Part shown: positions 26,501-38,412 of the stretch, piece after piece
How the letters are laid out: each line of letters starts with the position of its first letter
Position numbering within the stretch: the stretch's first letter is position 1
Origin: Cunninghamia lanceolata
Lineage: Eukaryota > Streptophyta > Pinopsida > Cupressales > Cupressaceae
NCBI GenBank assembly: GCA_027924645.1
Contig: BSBN01001017.1
Location: 11,930,501 to 11,994,500, forward strand
Length of the DNA stretch: 64,000 nt
Reading direction: 5' to 3'
Notes under the pieces: model-generated
The model's database searches: none
What the model was told of the DNA's origin: nothing
The model's input: the letters and a program-made list of their open reading frames with translations, nothing else
Made by a program: the position numbers and the translations under genes

Positions 26501-26900
26501 AGAAGAGAGAGGTTTCCCACGGGAACTTACAAGTTGAAATACAAGAAAATTAGTCCTTGTAGGATCACAAAAAAAATCAATGACAATGCTTATGAGGTAG
26601 ATTTACTAGAATAGTTAGACATTTCTCCTACGTTTAATGTTTTTGATTTATATGCTTTTCATGGTGAGGATCATGATGAAGAAGGTGATGCCAAAGTAGA
26701 TTGGAAACAATAGGTTCCAAGCAAAAAAGGGAAAATATTGCACAGATTCTAGACAAGTAGACCATATACACATAATAGGGTGAATATGACAAGTTTTTGG
26801 TACAGTGGAAAGGGATAACACAAGCAGATAATACATGGATTCCAAAGTGGGAAGTTAAGAAGCTAGATCTGGACAAGTGGCATAAGTTCTAGGAAAACAA
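23530..26900 (+). pseudogene. Gypsy pol remnant with chromodomain
   Basis: Protease: I-I-D-S-G-S-C-E-N-I-V at about 23610. [22 protein letters not shown] (about 24270), [11 protein letters not shown] (24440), Y-F-D-D at 24629-24640. RNase H: V-D-C-D-A-T-H-V-G-I-G at about 25066. Integrase: S-M-D-F-T-L-G-L-P (25840), F-D-R-D-T (26029; second Asp kept), Y-H-P-Q-I-D-G. Chromodomain: Y-D-K-F-L-V-Q-W-K-G near 26788. More than ten stops interrupt it. A chromodomain is known to steer integration of this clade to marked chromatin; this copy cannot act. Confidence 0.88.
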
Positions 26901-26933
26901 TGTGTAGGAGCTACGTTCTTTTCAACTAGAGAA

Positions 26934-27469
26934 TGATGCAGAAACTTCTTGAGGTCATAAATTTTCACTCAGGAGTCTGTTTGAGCTGAAATTTGGTCGG
27001 TAGATGCATCTTGAGGAGTTGATTGAAAATTCCCTCGAACTGGCAAGTTTGGTAGGACACCATTTGACACTTTCGGGACCTTTTTCAATCATCTAGGGCC
27101 TCCAATTGAGGTCTTAATGATTTTGTGAGATTTTTCCAAGTTGATTTTTCTAAAATTAGTTTTCAAACTTTACCTGCAATTAGATTAGAAAGTTGACAAT
27201 TAGTCCTCTTTTAGTTATTTTCAAATAATTGGCAATTTTCATGGCCATACCGATAAGGATGCAAAATTACCAAAAATGGTAATTTTAGAAAGTTGCTAAA
27301 AACTTCCAAAAAGGGTAAATTTTGTTCTTTGCATATATTTGGTATTTCTTTTCAATTGTAGCAGAATGGGATGGAATGAGAAGTAGAATTTGAAAATATT
27401 TATGAGTTTCAGAAATTGTTGGCAATAAGAATAGTGGTGAATATTATGTTGTGAAGTTTGGTTACATCA
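26934..27469 (+). repeat. Chromovirus (older copy) 3' LTR
   Basis: 536 bp, starts TGATGCAGAAACTTC and ends TTACATCA; partner of 21860-22395. TSD CTTGA follows. Confidence 0.92.
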
Positions 27470-27474
27470 CTTGA

Positions 27475-30400
27475 TCAATATCTTCTATGCAACCCTAAGA
27501 GAGTAAAATTGAGGCTTATTATTCTGTTAGGTAGCTTTGTAGGTATGCTTCTCCCTCATGGTGGAAAGATGAGAAAAGGTACAATTTAGATATTTCTACA
27601 ATCATGTAGGGAACCTTCTTGGAGATGTATCATACACACTACCATTTAGATCACTTCAAGTTATACTAATCCAATGGGTCCATGACCTTTAGTCACTTGG
27701 TATGCTAGTTACATATTATGAGAACCAATTATTCTAGTTGACGAAGTATGCAAAGACCATGATTGAAAAGAAGCTTCTGATTAGTAGATTTGTGAGAGGC
27801 TTAAGCTCTCACATTGTTGGTGATTTACATTTGTTAGCTCCTAAGACTTTGGATATCATCAAAAATAAGACAAATTTGGTAAAGGAGAATTCTTCTAGAG
27901 GGCATGGATGATGGTTTGGGGTTGATCCCATTATTCCTTTTCAGTTAGATACTAGTGTTTAAGGATCTCAACCCCAATCTAAGGGGACTTTCAAGACATG
28001 TTTTGCATCTCCTAGGACTCTTCAACATTACTAATATAGAGGTAGAAGCCTTAGAGGGCATTATAGAGTGGTCAAACTATTGATGGGAATATCCATAAGG
28101 AGCAATAGAGGAAGCATCATAGGGGTCAATTTTCTCAATAATAAGATAAAGATGGTTAGCCTAGTCCTAATTTCTTAAGATTTTATTAATCAAGTGTATC
28201 ATAGGGCCCACTCCATCTTAGAGCATTGGACCATGTTACACTTATGGACAAGAGGGCCATATTTCTAGGTATTATCTATAGGGATTAGTTGCAGCTACTA
28301 GTCAAGGTGTTTTGGTGTCAAAGTAAATGGTTGGAGATGTTAGTAGGTCTCATCGAGTATTTGTAGCAAGTGATAATCACTAGGACAATCATTAGGGCAT
28401 AATTGTAGAGGCCTCAGGTATGCTTGATGGTGTATAGGTTTTTGTTATATTTCATACAAGAGCTTCTGACTCCTTTATTTCCCTATCATTGGTTGTGTTG
28501 TAGGCTAGTGGTAGCAATGTAGGATAGAAGTTGGTAGGTTGAGTTATCCATAGTTTCTAAAGTGGTACATGGGCTCCTTATCATGTGTATGTGTGCTAGG
28601 TCTTGAAACCTTCACCACCACTATGAATTCATGTCCTACAATTTGAAACTAGCAAGATCATCCCTAGTATGGACTAGCTTGATATTCATCAAGAAAGCAT
28701 TGATTTTCATTGGAAGGTAGTGTATTGTGTAGATGAACTTAGAAATCATATTGTGATATATGGAGTACAAAGACCCATCTCACTTTGTATAAGTTTAGCC
28801 ATGCACCTAAAGTGGCGCATGTGGAAGGGGTGGTAGATGTTTTCTATCAAGGTGAGTGATCTCTAGATGAGAGTGAATTCCATGAGATTTATCTCAATGA
28901 TCACCCACTTCTAAATGAGTTTTCTAACATCCTTCCTAGTGTCATCCTTGGTATGCCACCAAAGTGAGATGTGGACTTCCACATTGACTTTATATTAGGA
29001 GTAGAGCTTATCTCTCATATTCAATATAGAATGACTACTCAAGAGCTCAATGAGCTTAGATTATAGTTGGAAGAGTTTTTAGAGAAGGGACACATTAATC
29101 CTAGTGAATTTTCTTCAGGTGGACCGATCATACTCATGAAGAAGGACAACTCTTTATAGTTTTTATTGATTAGCAATAGTTGAACAAGGTGATAGTGATG
29201 AACTTATATCCCTTACTAAAGATTTATGATTTCTTTAATTAGATTAAAGAACAAAAACTATTCCTAAACATTATTTAAAAAATTAGTATCATTATCTCCA
29301 CATTTAAAAGGTGTATATTCATTGAGTAACATTATAAATTCGATATGCACACTAAGAAGTCATCGTGGTTCCATACAACTTTATGAATTCCCCATTTTTA
29401 TTCATAAGCTTGATCAGTGGGATGTTATACACCTATCTATGCTAGTTTTTCATGTATTCTTATATTGCATTATAATTTATTCAAGGATAGTTGAGGAGCA
29501 TGAGGTCCACTTGCATTAGGTTTAGCAGTGTTTGTGAGAGAACTAGCTTTCTAGAAAGTTGGTGAAGTGTAAATTCTTTAGTCTAAGGTGAAGTATTTGG
29601 GTCATGTTATACTTAGAGAGGGTATATTAGTATATCCCTTGAAGATTTAGGCTATTTTATATTAGCCTATTCCCACTAATGTATTTGAGGTTCATAGTTC
29701 TATGGGATTAGCAAGTTACTACTACCAATTTATCACCAAAATTTTAAGAGTAGAACATTCCATTACTTCTCTTCAACTTAAAAGGAAAGAAGTTTTTATT
29801 ATTAGATTAGTTTAAGAAATAGATTTAGGTTCTCAAAGAGTGGCTAACTAGTTCACCAATCCTTGTAGTGCTCAATCCTATAGAAAATTTTGTGGTTTGC
29901 ATTAATGCTTCTATGGATGGTTTGGGTCTTATCCTCACGCATGAAGAATATGTGATTGATTATGAATCACAAAAGCTCAAGGATCATGACTTTAATTACC
30001 TCACCCATGATATAGAATTAGTAGCTATTGTCCATGTGCTTGTGCCCTAAAGAAACTTTCTTTTGAGCCATCAACTTGTGTTGTATGCTAATCAATGTAG
30101 CCTTCAATATATTTTCATTCAACTAAACTTGATTGCACATCAACATCAATGGATGTTATTTCTATGTGTGACTTTGATGTGTAGTACATCAAAAGGAAGG
30201 AGAACATTATCATAGATGCCTTTAATAGAAGGTGGCATGAAGTCTCAACTTTGTCCATAAGAATAGATTTAAGAGACCACATTATTGAAAAACTACCAAA
30301 GGATCTATGGTATTATGAGGTTCATGTAGAGATAAAATCTTAGAGGGCCCTTATGGGTAAGTGTTTTGGATTTTCCCTAGATTTTGATGGACCATTGTGA

Positions 30401-30520
30401 CACCTTGGTTATATTTATGTTCCAATTTCTAGTTGTCTTTACACCATTGTCTTAATTGAGACACATCATACACATTACATTACACATCCTAGAACACTTG
30501 GGATGATTGTGAGGACATAT
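27475..30520 (+). pseudogene. Wreck of a second Gypsy element (Del/Tekay-like gag-pol)
   Basis: No LTRs could be assigned, but the coding order is clear. There is a gag-like part (27480-28100), a knuckle remnant C-Y-T-Y-G-Q-E-G-H-I-S-R (about 28240), and a protease trace (T-R-A-S-D-S-F-I-S, about 28455). The RT entry reads M-P-P-K, D-V-D-F-H-I-D-F-I-L-G and Y-R-M-T-T-Q-E-L-N-E-L (about 28960-29060), followed by L-E-K-G-H-I-N-P-S. RNase H (29830-30230) has C-I-N-A-S-M-D-G-L-G and F-N-Y-L-T-H-D-I-E-L-V-A-I-V-H. The frame fades at the integrase zinc region (about 30490, H-T-H-Y-I-T-H-P). It is riddled with stops and shifts. The older chromovirus inserted at its left edge, or just outside it. Confidence 0.75.
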
Positions 30521-30655
30521 GTAAAGTCCATATGAGGTGAGACAAATGAGAGAAAAACATCTAAGAAAATTTAAACAATGTGTGAATAGATCTAACCTAG
30601 AAAAGGTAATTAGCTACCTAGATGGGTAAAGACCCTATTTAGATTAATAGTTTTC
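30520..30655 (+). repeat. Diverged direct repeat, copy 2 (with 13640-13775)
   Basis: Matches copy 1 over about 130 bp (catatgaggtgagacaaa ... gaccctatttag). In this copy it abuts the truncated integrase region of the Del-like wreck, suggesting an insertion or a recombination breakpoint there. Confidence 0.5.
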
Positions 30656-33600
30656 AGTTAATTCCATTGTCCACATTTGGTGAACTTGCATATGACTTTA
30701 TTGTGTAGACTTATATTTGAAGTAGAATCTAGAAAGAAGGTTGTTGTATAAAATATAAATTTTAGGTTTCCATTTTTGAAAAATGCAATTTGCACTATCT
30801 TACTATAGAAACAATCTCTTGGAAATTTTATGTGATTGAAAAAAAGAAATCTCCTTGCCCTTGTTCTCTAAAGGGTGTATTTTAATTTTTGAAAGTTGAA
30901 GCTTTTAAAATTGAATAAAATCCAATGTTTATTAATGGAAAATTTAAAAGTTTGTATGGTTCTTGATATTTCTTGAAAATGTTATTTTTCAAAATTTAGA
31001 CCATATTTTATCATTCTATTTTTTGGAGTGAATTATTCTCCCATCTAAATGAGCTTGTGTATGATGTGGAAACATGTGCCATTTTTTGTGCCTCACTTTC
31101 TACACTAAGGCTATTTTTTATATGTGGTCCTTTTGGATTTTAGGAATGAGATCTAGAGTAGGAGTTGAACGGCCTCCAACTACCCACCCAGTTGAATTGA
31201 AACTAAGGGATGAGGTATGCCAAAGAGAAATTTTAAAAATAAATTTGAATGGGTTTCAAACATGAATAAACATAATTAAGGTTTAATGTACATCTAGTAC
31301 TAAATATCCTATTAAGGGTTCCTAGAATGATAGTGCAATATATTATCATAGTGCTACCATCATTGTTGAATGTCATTGAGGATCTACTATTGTACATGAG
31401 AGGACACTCCTCAACTTTGCATAATCATAGTATTGTAGTGCTGACACCCAACTCTCCTAAATCTAGAGCCTCTTCCTTCTTATTGCATCTAATAATTATA
31501 TCTAATTGGTGTTAATGAAGTATATGTGTATGAATTGATTAGTGTTTTTAGAACCTTAATTTATGCTTTACTTGGTGTAATATCTATGAAATGTGAATGG
31601 CTTGTGTGATTATCAAATTGCCTTGTTTTATGATCATGTTGTTGGATAACCAGGTTAATTGCCTCCTAGTTTAGAGGGGTGGACCTTAGGTACCATTATG
31701 GTTTGGTGGTGTTGATCACCATTGGTGCAAATCAAATTCTTAGAGATGATCATTCGAGGGAATGGTAGGGTTTTTCAAAATCTTGATACTTGTGGCTTTC
31801 CATTTTCTATTTCTTGGAAAAGTTGTAAAGTGGGATATTGAGATCCTTGATTAAAGTGATAAATTGTATATTACCGAATTTTATCATATTTACATTGAAC
31901 CATCCATATTTGGAATGAGAATAATTACATTATAATATGTATATGTCACCATTTGAGTCAGTTTTGCATCTTATATTATGAGGATCATTATGAAGTGATT
32001 AGTCCTTATTTTATGATGTGTAGTATTAAATGCTTTGAAAGTTAAAGTGAAACTTGTTTCTTTTCATACACTTTATATATCATGCAATGATTAAATTAGA
32101 ATAATAAGTATAATGTTGTTCTTTTAACCCTATGGATATGAGATAAGAGTGTTTATGTATGCTTCTACCACATTGGAAGACAAAGATAAAAATGCTTATG
32201 AATAATAATGATTTAAGAAAAAATGAATCTATGGTTTTATTAGAATTTAAACATAGAAAATGGAAGCCTAGTCTTAACAAATCCCACTAATTCACACTAT
32301 TTTAAAATAGCTCTTAAATTGAGGTTGTGACAACTTGTTCAATGTTATACCTTGTCATCTTGCATTGGCTTGGCCATGCATTAGTTATTAGTCCTATGAG
32401 TTGTATTTATTATTTTTGCGTTGGAAACTTAGTGTTGAGGTTAAAATATGTTAGTAGGCTTGTACATAATCCCTTTGACATATTCAATGTCAATTTTTGT
32501 GTCTCTAGGAACCTCCTTGTTCATTAGAGGCCTTGCAGACTTTTCAAAATTATATTTTCCAAGGGTGATTATATTGATGAAAAGGGTGATCTCAGAATAA
32601 CATGGGAGATTCTAGATTGGTAAGAGGGGTGATCCTCTTTAGTAAGGGAGATCATTAGATAGTGAATACATCCTAAAATTTGGTAAAATATTTCCTAAAG
32701 AGAGATTAACTATTTGGGTCTACCTTGAGTGCCTATCTACTTGGATTCATGGTAATTTATGTCCTTGTCATTTATTCTTCCTTTTGTGTCATAATTCATG
32801 CCTCAAGAGGAAATATATAGTCTCTTGAAAGACTAGGTCGAGATAGTGATTCTCTCTATTGTTTAACCTTCCTATTAGACATTCCATATGGTTTGGATTT
32901 CATTTCCACATTATTTTGTATGCGTGAGTGTTTTTTAGTTGGTAATATGAGATGGGATGATGCTTGGGTTTCTTGGACTAGGAAATGGATATTCATTCTC
33001 TTTCATTTCTTATCTATTCACAAGATATCATGGGGTTAGCAGTATTGTACACTTTCACCATGGTTATAGGTAACTCTATCCTCTCATATTGTGATATTAT
33101 CATGTGACAATGTTAAGTCTTCCACTTGTGTAGTCATTCTTTACACATAGATGTCACACTCAATGATTTTTATTGCATTATGTCACATCTCTAGTGTGTA
33201 GGTGTGCATTGTGGTGTGTATGTGCTACAATTGTCTCACAAAAAAATTGTTCATCCATTCATTAACAATTAATTTCTTGGGTGAGAGCTTGTGGAACTAC
33301 ATTTTGTAAGGGTTTGTAATGGTTTATATGATTGTTTATGTTCTATTACAATGTGTGGAATACTATTTTAACATGTGAATTTGAACGAGAATGGTTGATG
33401 TGTATAACCATGTATGTCATCAAATAGAATAAATGAAAGAATTGAAGAAAGATAATCATGTCACATTGCTATCAATTCCTTCATGATCATTGGGTTATCC
33501 ATTTATCCACTTCCAACCAAGATGATGTTTGGGAGGAAAGGGATTCCTTTAATGTGTGGGTTTAAAACACCTTCATCATTTTTGTAGTTGGAGTGTTAGT

Positions 33601-34011
33601 AGGGATTTTTTAGTGGTGAATCTTCACCAATTGGTGAATAGTTCAAATATGCCAATTCAAATTTGATGAATATCTTACAACCAATGAGGAGCTAAATCAC
33701 CAAATTTTTAGGAAAATTTAATTTTTTCTTAGATAAATCACCTAAGAATTGTTTTTTAAACCAATAAACTAAATTGTTTCACCAAGTAAAGTATGTGTCA
33801 TTAGAGTTGATTCACTAATAGTTTATAATATAATTATAAATCTTAATTGGATTCACCATTAGTATTATATTCTTGACATTACTTTAGGGGTAATATCACC
33901 ATTATTAATAAATTATCCTATACTTTTAGGGCTAATTTCACTTTAAATATGACTTTGATTCATTATTGTTGATTTATCATTTGAATCAAATGGTTATAGT
34001 TTAATTTTGTT
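30656..34011. other. Unassigned AT-rich stretch
   Basis: No gene, RNA or paired LTR recognised over 3.3 kb. It could be the 3' LTR or downstream part of the Del-like wreck, but no second copy is present to prove it. A perfect 16-bp palindrome TTCACCAATTGGTGAA occurs near 33627, followed by several further TCACC words to about 33950. Confidence 0.45.
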
Positions 34012-34151
34012 GCCCTCTTAGCATGTGCCTTTTAAAAGGCTTTCTAGGGCCCAAAATTTGTTTTGGGCCACACGATTAGAATATGATTGTGTGGCCCAAA
34101 AACAAATTTTGGGCCCAACAAGCCTTTTAAAAGGCACGTACTAAGGGGGCC
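34012..34151. repeat. 140-bp near-perfect inverted repeat (MITE-like hairpin)
   Basis: Left arm 34012-34073 and right arm 34089-34151 are reverse complements with few mismatches. They share cttttaaaaggc, gggcccaaaatttg and ttttgggccacac around a 15-bp loop. A foldback of this size fits a small non-autonomous inverted-repeat element. I see no obvious target-site duplication, so an alternative is a local palindrome formed by repair. Confidence 0.65.
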
Positions 34152-34274
34152 ATAGTATTCAAGCACATCTGTCTGATCAAAATGATAATAAATGGTGACA
34201 ATTTAGTTTTATTTTAGTCTTGTTTTTAAAGTAAAATATTAAAAAAATACTTAATATCTGTGTGTGCTCCAATG

Positions 34275-34400
34275 CATGTTGTCCCTGGACCCCACAAGGG
34301 GGCACTTCCCCCTCGACCCCTACAAGGGGGAATTGCCCCTTGACCCCCACAAGGGGTACTGCCCCTTGACCCTGTCGGTGGCTACTACCCCTGGGCCCTT
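34275..34400 (+). repeat. GC-rich minisatellite of about 30-bp units
   Basis: Three to four degenerate units built on gacccc(c/t)acaaggggg followed by a cttgcccc-like half, each unit itself partly palindromic (cccctt/aagggg). It is in sharp contrast to the AT-rich flanks. It ends shortly before an (AT)n run that serves as the insertion target of the next element. Confidence 0.7.
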
Positions 34401-34405
34401 GCTTC

Positions 34406-34417
34406 AATATATATATA
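34406..34417. repeat. AT microsatellite, target of the chromovirus insertion
   Basis: An (AT)n run interrupted by the element; it resumes at 42504-42522. The TSD ATATA (34413-34417 and 42504-42508) lies within it. Confidence 0.8.
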
Positions 34418-36102
34418 TGGTGCAGGAGCACCCCTACAAGACAGGATATAGGTTAATTGTCCGCATGATAGGACATTAGTCTATTTTTAGCATGTTTGAC
34501 TTCATAATATAATAAGGTCCATTGGACCAATGCATATGTATTAGATCAGCCTAGGAGAGTGTGCAGATAGTTAGAGTTCGTGATCAGGTAGTATGAGCTG
34601 TCCTCTCCCAGCCGCTTGGAAGCTCCCAGCCGCTGGGAATCGAGTTGGTAGTACTCGTAGGATATTGCTATAAATAAATCAGATCAATTAGGGTTTGAGA
34701 GATATGAAGGAGAGTGGTAGTTGTGTTATGTTGTACTGGTGATTGAGTGAAATCCAGAGACCAGTCCAGACATTGTGAAACATTGTTCAGGACATTTGTG
34801 TTTCATCTGAATAAGATCTCATCAATTGCATTATCTGGTTTATCAGTTGTTTATGTTTTGATTTCCGTTCTGATTACAAGTTGATGGATTCTTTCAACCC
34901 TTCCACCGGTTGATTCTGTGAATCAGTGGAATGGTCATGCATGTTAGTTTAGGTTGTATTTTAGTTTTCTGTTTATGCATTTCATTGTTTGAGAGATCAG
35001 TTGGTAGCATGCTGTGAATCAACCTAGCATCCTCATGTGCTAGGGTTTAGGAAGATAAACTGTTAAGTTTTGATCTGAAGGTGATCCGGCCCGATCATCA
35101 TATTTTCTTTGTGAAATTGTGCGGTTCTGTGAGTTTGCATGCAGCAGACGGATATACAGGGGTCCGCATGTGCTTTTCCAGTCGGAGTGAATCGCATCGA
35201 CATCTGTGAGTATATCGCTATCCGGATCAGGTTATGAAGCTGATGAAGTTTGTATGTTTCAAGTGCATCAGGATGATATAGGTTGGATATATACTCAGTG
35301 TGTATATCGTCGTCGGGATCATCTTTCGTGTGTATTCATCATCCGCATATCGCTATCATATGCGGAAGTGAAAGTTCATTTTTTTGGCTAAGTACCGGAG
35401 AGGTCATCATCAGGATATCGAAAAGGTCATCACGATATTCATTATCATGCTGCGGAGGATATAAGTGTCTTATATCCTGTTGACATCATCATCAGGTGCA
35501 TTGACATCATCATCAGGTGCATGTGACGTCATCGTCATCAAGCTATTGCGAATATCACCCTATGCAAGTTTATCCTACTGTCGCTAAGTGTTTTGGCATC
35601 GGCGTAAGTCATCGGCATAAAATTTGGTTAACATCATCAGGATGTTTCAATATGACCGGATAAGTCATATCATGATGCTGTTGTTTGTGTAGTCGGATAT
35701 CGGGGTGACGTAAGCATCGAAGGAAAGGTGCTTGAAGTTGTCATCATCAGGATATTTGGAGGCAACTGGATATTTCATATCCTGCTGACGAAGGGTGATG
35801 ATGATGCTAAACATCATGATGCTACCGATAGAGTTTGGCGCTAAGTGAATAGTGATCATCAGGAGGATAATTGTGTTCGTCGAGTATCATGATGATGCTG
35901 ACAGGCGAAAGGCAAAAGGCGGAGGAAGTGAACAGTAGTTAGCAGGAGGATATTTCATGCTCGTCTGAAATATGATGATGCTGTTTGTGTTAGCAGGAAA
36001 TATGATGATGATGCTAAGCCGATAGGTATTATAACATGTTGGTTGTGTTAGTAACTCCTCCTTCCCATTTGTAAGCTCCCGTTGCATTTTACCTCTGCAT
36101 CA
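34418..36102 (+). repeat. Chromovirus (younger copy) 5' LTR
   Basis: 1685 bp. Upstream of the TATA-like site lies an 18-bp tandem duplication (units ctcccagccgct at 34605-34622 and 34623-34640). The second half is dense in catcatcaggatat-like words (35400-36010). Confidence 0.97.
34669..34676 (+). promoter_or_regulatory. TATA box of the younger chromovirus LTR
   Basis: TATAAATA, 30 bp downstream of the 18-bp duplication; the same site is at 41070-41077 in the 3' LTR. The element's RNA should start about 30 bp further on, giving a short U3 and a long R/U5. Confidence 0.7.
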
Positions 36103-36105
36103 TAG

Positions 36106-36117
36106 TGGTATCAGAGC
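36106..36117 (+). promoter_or_regulatory. Primer binding site of the younger chromovirus
   Basis: TGGTATCAGAGC, a perfect match to the initiator Met tRNA complement, 3 bp after the LTR. Confidence 0.95.
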
Positions 36118-36156
36118 AAAGGAAGGATCTTCTGGAAAAGATAAGGATATAGCAGG

Positions 36157-38412
36157 ATGTCAGGTGACGAAGGAACATCTGAGGTTCCAGCAAGGATGAC
36201 CAACGTTGAGTTGGCAGTTCTGGTGAAGAAACAGATTGCAGAGAGCAAGGCCGTGAAGGCTCAGAATCAGGAATTGAAGGATGAGTTAGCGAAGTTGAGG
36301 AGCAGAGTAGGTTCTGGTAGAGAAGAAGAAGAGATCCCTAGTTGGAACGAGGAGGTCATTCCTACAGACCAGAGACCACTGTTGAATGCCCTCAAGGCCA
36401 TGGAGAGGAGAACCATGGATGTGAAACTAGATTTGCCAGTGTTTACAGGAAAGATGGAACCTGATTCAGTGATGGAGTGGATAGACTGCTTGAACAATTT
36501 CTTTGAAACAGAGGAGATACCAGAATAACAGAGGGTGAAAATAGCCCAGTCAAAAATGAAAGAAGCTGCCTTGACATGGTGGAATTTCGTCCAAGATGAT
36601 AGAGTACAGGAAGGAAAGCGTAGAGTCGCTACATGGAAGAAGATGATGGCATTAGTAAAGGAAGCTTATGTCCCATTGGATTACAGTATCCAATTACACA
36701 AGAGGAAGCAAAACCTGAAGCAGAAGGAGCTAGATGTCAGCTCATATACAGAAGAATTCATGAAACTTTGCATGAAAACAAAGGTAAAGGAAAGTGAAGA
36801 AGAGAAGGTAGCCAGATACCTTAATGGATTGAGGTTCAACATTCAGGAAGATTTAAGTCTGCATAATCCAGATACAGTTCAAAAATGCTTTCAGTTGGCA
36901 TTGAAAGTGGAAGAGAAGTTAAAGAGAAAACAAGAACAACACAATAGAGGAAGAGGAAGACAACAAAGAGGTGGAAGAGGTCCTTTTAGAGGTAGAGGAC
37001 ATGGACATGGATATCAAGGAGAATCCAGTCATGACAATAGTAAGGGAAACAATAGTCAGAACCAGAGGGAAAATTATAGTCAGCAAGGAAACTTCAGAGG
37101 TAGAAGACCTTTCAGAGGAAGATCCCAGGGCAGAGGATCCATCAGATGTTATAACTGTGACAAAGAAGGCCATATAGCCAGCAGATGTCCAGAAAAGGCC
37201 ACAAGCTCAACAGGAGAAAGAAGAACAAATCTGATCCAAGAACTTGATAATCAAAGTATGACAGGCTCTAATGATTTTCAGAGTGTGAATGCTCCTGATA
37301 ATTATGGATACCCAGAAAGTGGAGAGTCCCTAATGATGAGAAGAACAGTGACTACCATGAAGGTACCTGACAAAGAATCCCCTCAAAGAAAGTCTCTTTT
37401 CAGGACTATTTGCAAAGCAGGAGGTAAGGCATGTAAAGTTTTGATTGATTCTGGTTCTACTAAAAATTTTGTGTCTGAAGAAATGGTGACAAAGCTTAAG
37501 CTTAGGAGATTGCCTCACCCATCCCCATATAAAATCTCATGGCTTACCCAAGGTCAGCAGACAACTGTAGAAGAGCAGGCTTGGGTAGAATTTCAGATTG
37601 GAGCATATAAGGATAAGTTGTTGTTTGATATTACCAAGATGGATGCTTGCAATCTTTTATTTGGTAGACCATGGCAGTATGATTTGAAGGCACAACATGA
37701 TGGTGTTAGAAACATCTATAAAATCACTAAAGATGGTAAGGATATAAAGTTACTACCATTAACAGAGAAGGAGGAGAAATCTAAAGGAAAAGAGGTGAAG
37801 GTAATGCTGATGGAAGGTAAACAGTTCATGAAAGAAGTAGCAGCAGAAGGTGCAGTTGCATATGCCCTAATCCCATGTATGAGGGTGAAAAAAGAACAAC
37901 AGCAAGAAGTCAAGGAAGAGAAAAAGCAAAGGTTCATAGACCCATCTATCCAAGAGCTATTGGATAAGTACAAAGGTATCATCTTAGAGGGAATGCCAAG
38001 ATCCCTACCACCTGTCAGAGATATTAGTCACTGCATAGACTTAATTCCAGGGTCAACACTTCCAAATAAAGCAGCCTATAAGCTAACTCCAGAACAGAAT
38101 GCAGAAGTAGCCAGACAGATTGAAGAATTATTGGATTCAGGTCTGATTGGAAAAAGTTTAAGTCCATGTGCAGTACCAGCTGTACTAGCACCAAAGAAGG
38201 AAGGTACTTGGAGGCTTTGCACAGATTCCAGAGCTATTAACAAGATCACAATCAGGTATAGGTTTCCAATCCCTAGGATAGAGGATTTACTTGATTGTTT
38301 GGGAGGTGCTAAGTATTTTACAAAAATAGATCTAAAGAGTGGATATCATCAGATCAGGATTAGACCAGGAGATGAATGGAAAATAGCATTCAAAACTAAT
38401 GAAGGGTTATGA
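36157..38412 (+). pseudogene. Chromovirus gag-protease-RT (first part of gag-pol)
   Basis: The start ATG is the first after the PBS (MSGDEGTSEVPARM). A coiled-coil-like N terminus (residues about 25-50) precedes the gag core (W-I-D-C-L-N-N-F-F-E). A stop TAA at 36526-36528 interrupts it, but the frame resumes at once with Q-R-V-K. An Arg/Gly-rich tract (about 36945-37140) leads to the knuckle CYNCDKEGHIASRC at 37147-37188. Protease L-I-D-S-G-S-T has its Asp at 37447. RT runs through S-P-C-A-V-P-A-V-L-A-P-K-K-E-G-T-W-R-L-C and K-I-D-L-K-S-G-Y-H-Q-I-R. A frameshift just before 38412 (two bases fewer than the related copy at 24514) throws it into a stop. Confidence 0.95.

Larger units (their letters stand above)
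21860..27469 (+). mobile_element. Complete Gypsy chromovirus, coding dead
   Basis: Equal-length LTRs (536 bp: 21860-22395 and 26934-27469) start TG and end TTACATCA. The TSD CTTGA is visible at 21855-21859 and 27470-27474. A PBS follows the left LTR. Internal order is gag, zinc knuckle, protease, RT, RNase H, integrase, chromodomain, which defines a Ty3/Gypsy chromovirus. Many stops are spread along the frame, and LTR divergence looks high (of the order of 10 %), so this is the oldest of the four complete elements. Confidence 0.93.

Noticed and set aside
33600..33960. Repeated TCACC words considered as a CRISPR-like or regulatory array
   Set aside because: Spacing and sequence are irregular and the context is AT-rich plant DNA; only the 16-bp palindrome is clear.
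34264..34479. 71-codon frame across the GC-rich minisatellite
   Set aside because: A repeat artefact: the peptide is a translation of the minisatellite units and runs into the LTR.
35206..35483. Short frames repeated in both chromovirus LTRs (35206, 35283; 41607, 41684)
   Set aside because: Only 61-66 codons, low complexity from catcatc words; no start context. Not comparable with the LTR ORF of the giant element.
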